Below, in pieces: positions 3,739-7,517 of a DNA stretch of 7,517 nt. The translations under genes were made by a program, and so were the position numbers. The DNA is taken from NCBI GenBank assembly GCA_001820655.1, contig MHQM01000003.1, forward strand, positions 1 to 7,517, given 5' to 3'. The notes under the pieces were generated by a model. The model was given only the letters and a program-made list of their open reading frames with translations, made no database searches and had not been told where the DNA came from. Source of the stretch: Candidatus Sungbacteria bacterium RIFCSPHIGHO2_02_FULL_52_23. GTDB lineage: Bacteria; Patescibacteriota; Minisyncoccia; Sungbacterales; HO2-52-23. The first letter of the stretch is position 1. The number at the start of each line of letters is the position of its first letter.

Positions 3739-5911
3739 AAGTTGTGGGCCATTTTTCAATAATCAGAAGATTTTCCTTTTGCGTTCTTCCTTTTGCATTC
3801 TCTTTCGGTAGATGCTTCCAGATTTCCTCGGTGATAAAAGGCATAAAAGGATGCAGGAGTGTGATGAGCGTCCTATGAAATTCCAAGAGAAGAGCTTTGG
3901 CTGTTTCTTTTTCGGTAGTGCCGTCGGGCGCGTCCAAATGCGGCTTCATTTCCTCAATCACTTTGTCCGCGTAATAATGCCAGAAGAAGTGGTAGAGTTT
4001 GTCCGCCGCGTGATGCATGCGGTAATTCTCCATGTCTTTAGTGACGTCTGCGGTGAGCCTTTTGAGTTTTACAAGCATCGCTTTCTCTTTTGCTCCGTAC
4101 TTCACTTTTTTCGTGGCGGGCGGCGTACCTATCTGCATGAGCAGGAATCGCGTCGCGTTCCATATTTTATTGGCAAAATTACGGTATCCGCGGATTTTAT
4201 CATCGGAGATGATGATGTCGTTGCCCGGAAGATTGCCGATGATAAGCGCCATGCGCAGGGCGTCGGCTCCGTACTGCTCCGCAACCCCCAAGGGATCAAT
4301 GACGTTTCCTTTTGATTTGGACATCTTCTGGCGGTCTTTGTCGCGGACGAGTCCATGCAGATATACGGTTTTGAAAGGTATTTTGCCGGTGCGCGCGATC
4401 CCGAGCATCACCATGCGCGCCACCCAGAAGAATAGGATGTCCCATCCTGTTTCCATGACATCGGTCGGGTAGAATGTTTTGTAATCCTTGGAGTTCGGAT
4501 ACCCGAGCGTCAAAAACGGCCACTGCCCCGACGAAAACCATGTGGTAAATACGTCCGGGTCCTGCTCCCACCCCTTGCCTTCTGGTGGCGTCATGCCGAC
4601 ATACACATCCTCCATATTCTCCCTTGATCCTTGATTCTTAATTTCTGATTCCCGTTTGAACCACGCGGGGATGCGGATGCCCCATGTGATTTGCTGTGAG
4701 AGATTCCAGTCGCGGATGTTGCGTAGCCAGTGAAAGTATATTTTTTTGAAACGCGGCGGGATAAATGCTACCTTTCCTTTTTCTGCGGCTTCAATGGCTT
4801 TTTGTGCGAGCGGCTTCATCTTTAAAAACCACTGCGGCAGGATTTGCGGCTCTATCGGGTGGTTGCATTTGTAGCATACGGCAATTTTATGATCGTATGC
4901 TTCATCCGTTTTGGCGAGCAGTCCTTTTGCCTTGAGTTTTTCTGCAATGAGCGGTCGGGCATCTGCGATCTTCATACCCGCAAATTCTCCCGCGATCGGG
5001 AGGAGGCGGCCTATGCGGTCAATGACCTGTACTTTCGGGAGTTTATGCCGCTCGGCGATGTCAAAGTCCACTGCGTCATGCCACGGGGTGATGGTCATGA
5101 CACCCGTGCCGAATGACATATCTATTGCATCATCTTTTATGATCGTTGCTGTGATCGGGCCGTTGATCCATTCAAGATCAAGCGTATCGCCGTCTTTATA
5201 CTTGGCGTATCGTATGTCTCCGGGGTGCATGACGACATACTTGTCGCCGAATTTGGTTTCTGGGCGCGCGGTTGCGATCACAAACGGGCCGTACTGGAAA
5301 TAATAGAGCGGATCTTTTTTCTCCACGTATGAAGTTTCAAGATCCGCGAGTGCGGTCTGATGCTTCACGCACCAGTTGATGATGCGCTCCCCGCGATACA
5401 CGAGGCCTTTGTTATAAAATTCTACGAATGCTTGCTGTGTTTTTGCGACAATATCCGGATCAAGAGTGAATTTCTCGCGGCTCCAGTCGCACGAGGCACC
5501 AAGCTTGCGGAGCTGGCCCTCCATAATCTTTTTGTTTTCCAGGGTGAAGGCGAGCATCTCTTGATAAAGTTCATCGCGCGGGATTTTGAAACGGCTGCGT
5601 CCTTCCTTTTCAAGTTTCTTGTCAAACACCACCTGCGTCTCAAAACCCGCATGATCCGCGCCCGGGAGCCAGAGCGTCTTGAATCCCCGCATGCGCTTGT
5701 AGCGCGCCATGATGTCTTGGAGTGTTACAAAAACCGCGTGTCCGATGTGAAGCGAGCCGTTGGCATTGGGCGGCGGCATGATGATGGTAAAGGGTTTTTT
5801 TCTTGTCGCAAGGTTGTCGGGGTTAAAAAAGCCCGAAGTCTCCCATGCCTGATAGACGCGGTCTTCACTATCTTGCGGCTGGTATTGAGACGGGATTTCG
5901 TTTGGCTCCAT
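3737..5911 (-). CDS. valS: Valyl-tRNA synthetase
   Basis: This class I synthetase joins valine to tRNA-Val. Seen in order: PPPNANGSLHIGHA (HIGH at residues 55-58), the CP1 editing domain at about 200-335 with ATARPETKFGDKYVVMHPGD and GTGVMTITPWHDAVDFDIAE, a CxxC pair at 346-349 followed by PQWFLKM, ITWGIRIPAW at 408-417, TWFSSGQWPF, and KMSKS at 529-533. An all-helical anticodon-binding domain covers about 590-724. The GIRIPAW and TWFSSG-WPF contexts separate it from Ile and Leu enzymes. It is short for a ValRS (724 against roughly 860-950), lacking the C-terminal coiled coil known from longer homologues. Residues 420-431 (RESEIKNQGSRE) are an extra loop coded by a 35-base heptad repeat. It starts 38 bp after tsaD, without a Shine-Dalgarno site, and the stop codon lies at the edge of the intergenic repeat pair. 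Confidence 0.96.
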   Translation of the reverse strand: MEPNEIPSQYQPQDSEDRVYQAWETSGFFNPDNLATRKKPFTIIMPPPNANGSLHIGHAVFVTLQDIMARYKRMRGFKTLWLPGADHAGFETQVVFDKKLEKEGRSRFKIPRDELYQEMLAFTLENKKIMEGQLRKLGASCDWSREKFTLDPDIVAKTQQAFVEFYNKGLVYRGERIINWCVKHQTALADLETSYVEKKDPLYYFQYGPFVIATARPETKFGDKYVVMHPGDIRYAKYKDGDTLDLEWINGPITATIIKDDAIDMSFGTGVMTITPWHDAVDFDIAERHKLPKVQVIDRIGRLLPIAGEFAGMKIADARPLIAEKLKAKGLLAKTDEAYDHKIAVCYKCNHPIEPQILPQWFLKMKPLAQKAIEAAEKGKVAFIPPRFKKIYFHWLRNIRDWNLSQQITWGIRIPAWFKRESEIKNQGSRENMEDVYVGMTPPEGKGWEQDPDVFTTWFSSGQWPFLTLGYPNSKDYKTFYPTDVMETGWDILFFWVARMVMLGIARTGKIPFKTVYLHGLVRDKDRQKMSKSKGNVIDPLGVAEQYGADALRMALIIGNLPGNDIIISDDKIRGYRNFANKIWNATRFLLMQIGTPPATKKVKYGAKEKAMLVKLKRLTADVTKDMENYRMHHAADKLYHFFWHYYADKVIEEMKPHLDAPDGTTEKETAKALLLEFHRTLITLLHPFMPFITEEIWKHLPKENAKGRTQKENLLIIEKWPTT
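4618..4652 (-). repeat. Five degenerate heptads inside valS
   Basis: Read on the - strand from 4652: GGAATCA, GAAATTA, AGAATCA, AGGATCA, AGGGAGA. The tract codes for residues 420-431 of ValRS, between IPAWF and MEDVYVG. Those flanks are normally joined by a short linker containing or near a zinc-binding loop. Aligned base by base to one arm of the tsaD element at 6862-6943 it agrees at about two thirds of positions. Confidence 0.65.
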
Positions 5912-5927
5912 AATGGGAAATGAGTAG

Positions 5928-5940
5928 TGTTACTGTAACA
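5928..5940. promoter_or_regulatory. 13-bp palindrome in the tsaD-valS spacer
   Basis: TGTTACTGTAACA is a perfect odd palindrome (6-bp arms) in the 38-bp gap. It can sit inside a larger hairpin, since GTAGTG of the tsaD stop region and CACTAC beyond it also pair. Possible roles are an operator-like site, an mRNA processing hairpin, or chance; no regulator gene is nearby. Confidence 0.35.
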
Positions 5941-5949
5941 ATTTATCCA

Positions 5950-7155
5950 CTACCCTTCAAGCCGGAGATTCGCGTCCGCTCTCACTTTGTCGGGAGCGGA
6001 CTTTTGATTGCAGAAATACGCGGCGGTCGCGATCATAAGCGCGTTGTCTCCGCATAGACTGGAAATAGGAATGAGGAATGAGGAATGAGGAATGTCTTTT
6101 TTTATTGCGGTACCCAATGCGGCGCGGAGTGCTACATTTGCCGCGACGCCTCCGCCGAGGATGAGCGTTTTTGTTTTATGTTCTTTTGCCGCACGGATGG
6201 TTTTTTTGGCTAGTACTTCCATGGCTGCGGTCTGAAACGATGCGGCAATGTTGGCTTTTTGTTTTGCGGTAAGCTTAGCTTGCGACGCTTGCGTAAGGTC
6301 GCGGATGAGGTAGAGCACTGCTGTCTTGAGGCCGGAGAAACTGAAATCGTAGTCTTTGGTGGCAAGCATCGGGCGCGGGAGAGCATATGCGTTCGGATTA
6401 CCTGCGAGTGCGAGCCTGGCAATCTCCAGCCCACCGGGGTACTTGAGTCCGAGCATACGTGCGACTTTATCAAATGCCTCCCCTACCGCATCATCGCGTG
6501 TCTCGCCGATAATCTGAAACGTGCCGTGTTTGCGCATCAGGACAAGCTCGGTGTGTCCTCCGCTTACCAGGAGTGCAAGCGCGGGAAACTTAATAGCTTG
6601 TAGCTTGTAGGTTGTAGTTGGTAGGGTCTCTACTCCGCTTTTTTGTAAAAAAGCGGAGTAAAAGTGTCCTGCCATATGATTGACCGGAATAAGCGGCTTA
6701 TGCCACAAAGTCGCAAGCGCGCGCGCAAAATTGACTCCCGTCCAAAGGGCTGGCGCGAGTCCCGGACCGTATGTGACGGCTATCACGTCAATATCCGGTA
6801 CGGGTAAGGCGACAATATGCTTTTTGAATTGCCGCAGAAGCTCCGTCTCTCTCTCTAAAATGGAATCAGGAATTATGAATTTGGAATTATGGGATTCTGT
6901 GTTTCTTTTTTTTCCTAATTCCTTTTTCCTAATTCCTGCTTCCCGTAGCGCCGTCATCAGCATCGGCACGAGATTTTTTTCATGCTCGCGGCGAGCAAGA
7001 TTGGGCACGACGCCGCCGAATTTCGCATGGAGCTTTGTCTGCGAGGAGATGAGATGCGATAGTACGCGCACGGAAACGCCATTTTTCCCGCGCTTAAAAT
7101 CTGCGATCGCAATCGCGGTCTCGTCACAGCTTGTCTCTATTGCCAGAATCCGCAT
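5950..7155 (-). CDS. tsaD: tRNA t6A37 threonylcarbamoyltransferase TsaD (Kae1/Qri7 family)
   Basis: TsaD transfers the threonylcarbamoyl group to A37 of ANN-decoding tRNAs, working with TsaB and TsaE, neither of which is in the window. Motifs: MRILAIETSCDETAIAI at the start, KLHAKFGGVVPNLARREH, YGPGLAPALWTGVNFARAL, NHMAGH with metal ligands H160 and H164 (the middle Glu of HxExH is Ala), LLVSGGHTEL, GEAFDKVARMLGL-YPGG, FSFSGLKTAV, LGGGVAAN, and CGDNALMI with the metal-binding D370. At 401 residues it is longer than the usual 330-350. The excess lies at residues 71-98 and 166-188, both coded by repeat-like DNA; a third tract codes residues 355-363. All catalytic motifs are intact, so the protein should be active. 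ATG 7155 follows a TGTGCTATCAT -10 box by 7 bases, indicating a leaderless start. valS follows after 38 bp. Confidence 0.96.
   Translation of the reverse strand: MRILAIETSCDETAIAIADFKRGKNGVSVRVLSHLISSQTKLHAKFGGVVPNLARREHEKNLVPMLMTALREAGIRKKELGKKRNTESHNSKFIIPDSILERETELLRQFKKHIVALPVPDIDVIAVTYGPGLAPALWTGVNFARALATLWHKPLIPVNHMAGHFYSAFLQKSGVETLPTTTYKLQAIKFPALALLVSGGHTELVLMRKHGTFQIIGETRDDAVGEAFDKVARMLGLKYPGGLEIARLALAGNPNAYALPRPMLATKDYDFSFSGLKTAVLYLIRDLTQASQAKLTAKQKANIAASFQTAAMEVLAKKTIRAAKEHKTKTLILGGGVAANVALRAALGTAIKKDIPHSSFLIPISSLCGDNALMIATAAYFCNQKSAPDKVRADANLRLEG
6067..6094. repeat. Four exact tandem heptads AGGAATG inside tsaD
   Basis: AGGAATG is repeated four times without change (6067-6073, 6074-6080, 6081-6087, 6088-6094), with a partial GGAAAT unit before it. 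On the coding strand it gives IPHSSFLIP, just before the CGDNA metal-binding motif. This tract replaces rather than greatly lengthens the native segment. Being exact, it is probably the youngest of the heptad tracts and the one most open to slippage. Confidence 0.9.
6594..6628. repeat. Second heptad family (TAGCTTG) inside tsaD
   Basis: Five 7-base units run TAGCTTG, TAGCTTG, TAGGTTG, TAGTTGG, TAGGGTC. They code for part of the extra residues 176-188 (TLPTTTYKLQAI) of TsaD, between the metal-binding HMAGH region and FPALALLVSGGH. The unit differs from the GGAATNA family but has the same 7-base period. It directly adjoins a 30-bp palindrome (6631-6660). Confidence 0.8.
6631..6660. repeat. 30-bp perfect palindrome inside tsaD
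   Basis: TACTCCGCTTTTTT (6631-6644) is the exact reverse complement of 6647-6660, with GT between: a 14-bp stem with a 2-base centre. On the coding strand it reads YSAFLQKSGV. The first five residues fit the expected TsaD sequence following HMAGHF, whereas QKSGV does not, so the palindrome probably arose by inverted duplication of the native half. Confidence 0.85.
6862..6943. repeat. Inverted pair of heptad repeats inserted in frame in tsaD
   Basis: The + strand arm runs GGAATCA, GGAATTA, TGAATTT, GGAATTA, TGGGATT from 6862. The - strand arm from 6943 runs GGAAGCA, GGAATTA, GGAAAAA, GGAATTA, GGAAAAA. Over 33 bases the arms agree at 25, with a loop of about 16 bases. It codes TsaD residues 71-98, from REAGI through KFIIPDS, where most TsaD proteins have a much shorter link before the DIDVIAVT strand. 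The reading frame is kept and no stop codon is introduced. Confidence 0.82.
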
Positions 7156-7162
7156 CGGGGCG

Positions 7163-7173
7163 ATGATAGCACA
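7163..7173 (-). promoter_or_regulatory. Extended -10 promoter for tsaD, leaderless-type
   Basis: On the - strand this reads TGTGCTATCAT, identical to the box before hicB. The TATCAT hexamer (7163-7168) ends 7 bases before the ATG at 7155, placing initiation at the start codon. No -35 hexamer is evident; the position is occupied by the arm of the hairpin at 7180-7203. Confidence 0.6.
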
Positions 7174-7179
7174 AAATGA

Positions 7180-7203
7180 TTTGACCCGCGAGAGCGGGTC
7201 AAA
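7180..7203. terminator. Hairpin between the upstream - strand gene and tsaD
   Basis: TTTGACCCGC (7180-7189) pairs perfectly with 7194-7203, a 10-bp stem closing a 4-base loop (GAGA on +, TCTC on -). It lies 3 bp after the stop codon of the - strand gene at 7207, so it may terminate that transcript. The downstream sequence on the - strand (ATCATTTTG) is only modestly U-rich, and the stem abuts the tsaD promoter, so a regulatory role is also possible. Confidence 0.55.
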
Positions 7204-7206
7204 AAC

Positions 7207-7517
7207 TTACGGGGCCGGGAGCGGGGCGTACAAAAGCCCCATCCGGTCCAAAATGACATACCATACCGGCTCCAGGCCGGGATACTTCCGCCACCATGGA
7301 TGCCGCATGATACGGAGTGTTGAAGAACCTAAGTCTTCCATGGGGACTTCAAGCTGGTGCGCAATCGCGCGTGTCATATGCGCTTTTTCACGCAGTTCCG
7401 GGATGCCCATCCACACCGCCTCAAATGTATCCGAATTGGCGCAGAGGATGCCGTCCCACACAAGCGGCCGGAAGACTCGCCACGCATGAAACGCCGTACC
7501 GGTGCGTCTGCAGGGAT
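7207..7517 (-). CDS. C-terminal part of an unrecognised protein (runs off the right edge)
   Basis: The frame is open from the right edge to a TAA at 7207-7209, giving about 103 residues; a GTG at 7461 is probably internal, because the frame continues upstream without a stop (ending in RTGTAFHAWRVFRPLVWDG). The visible part is rich in Trp, Met, Arg and Pro, with segments such as DTFEAVWMGIPELREKAHM and RIMRHPWWRKYPGLEPVWYV. There is no membrane segment, no Cys/His cluster and no motif I can name. It ends in the compact hydrophobic tail LLYAPLPAP. The spacing to the tsaD promoter and the hairpin between them suggest it is transcribed as a separate unit before tsaD. I cannot assign a function. 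Confidence 0.6.
   Translation of the reverse strand, partial: PCRRTGTAFHAWRVFRPLVWDGILCANSDTFEAVWMGIPELREKAHMTRAIAHQLEVPMEDLGSSTLRIMRHPWWRKYPGLEPVWYVILDRMGLLYAPLPAP

Noticed and set aside
6067..6943. CRISPR array
   Set aside because: Repeats are 7 bases, degenerate and without spacers, and lie inside coding frames.
6680..7489. 269-residue + strand ORF opposite tsaD and the right-edge gene
   Set aside because: It is antisense to TsaD motifs and crosses the tsaD promoter and the hairpin; Ser/Arg-rich composition shows it is a shadow.

Overview
The window looks like part of a Candidate Phyla Radiation (Patescibacteria, Parcubacteria-like) genome. This is inferred from protein style: a short 724-residue valyl-tRNA synthetase, a TsaD with the GPGLxPALWxGxNFA segment usual in that group, a PrsW-type membrane protease, an Hsp20 with a long charged N-terminus, and few recognisable Shine-Dalgarno sites. 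There is no phage, transposase or CRISPR signature.

Left part, + strand: an almost complete alkyltransferase-like DNA-repair protein (1-321, running off the left edge), a tRNA-Ala(CGC) (356-429), a hairpin-rich 160-bp spacer, then a compact hicB-hicA-Nudix cluster (591-1743). It starts at a TGTGCTATCAT extended -10 box that appears to give a leaderless transcript. A 159-bp symmetrical inverted repeat (1742-1900) fills the whole gap from the Nudix stop codon to the start of a small membrane-anchored coiled-coil protein (1902-2333). A perfect 42-bp palindrome (2343-2384) then separates the two convergent gene sets as a likely bidirectional terminator.

Right part, - strand, in order of transcription: the C-terminal part of an unrecognised protein (7517-7207), a hairpin, tsaD (7155-5950) with the same leaderless-type promoter, valS (5911-3737), a PrsW-family protease (3645-2929) and hsp20 (2932-2390), the last two overlapping by an ATGA. 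The theme is translation quality (t6A modification of tRNA, valine charging) followed by membrane and protein-stress functions.

The most striking signal is a set of degenerate repeats with a 7-base period, mostly resembling GGAATNA. They occur in the prsW-valS spacer, once inside valS and three times inside tsaD, always keeping the reading frame. Two loci are inverted pairs able to fold into hairpins, and one of these carries the valS stop codon. They behave like short repeat elements tolerated inside essential proteins, comparable in effect to Rickettsia palindromic elements and in period to cyanobacterial heptanucleotide repeats. With the 159-bp palindrome, they are what most deserves a genome-wide follow-up.
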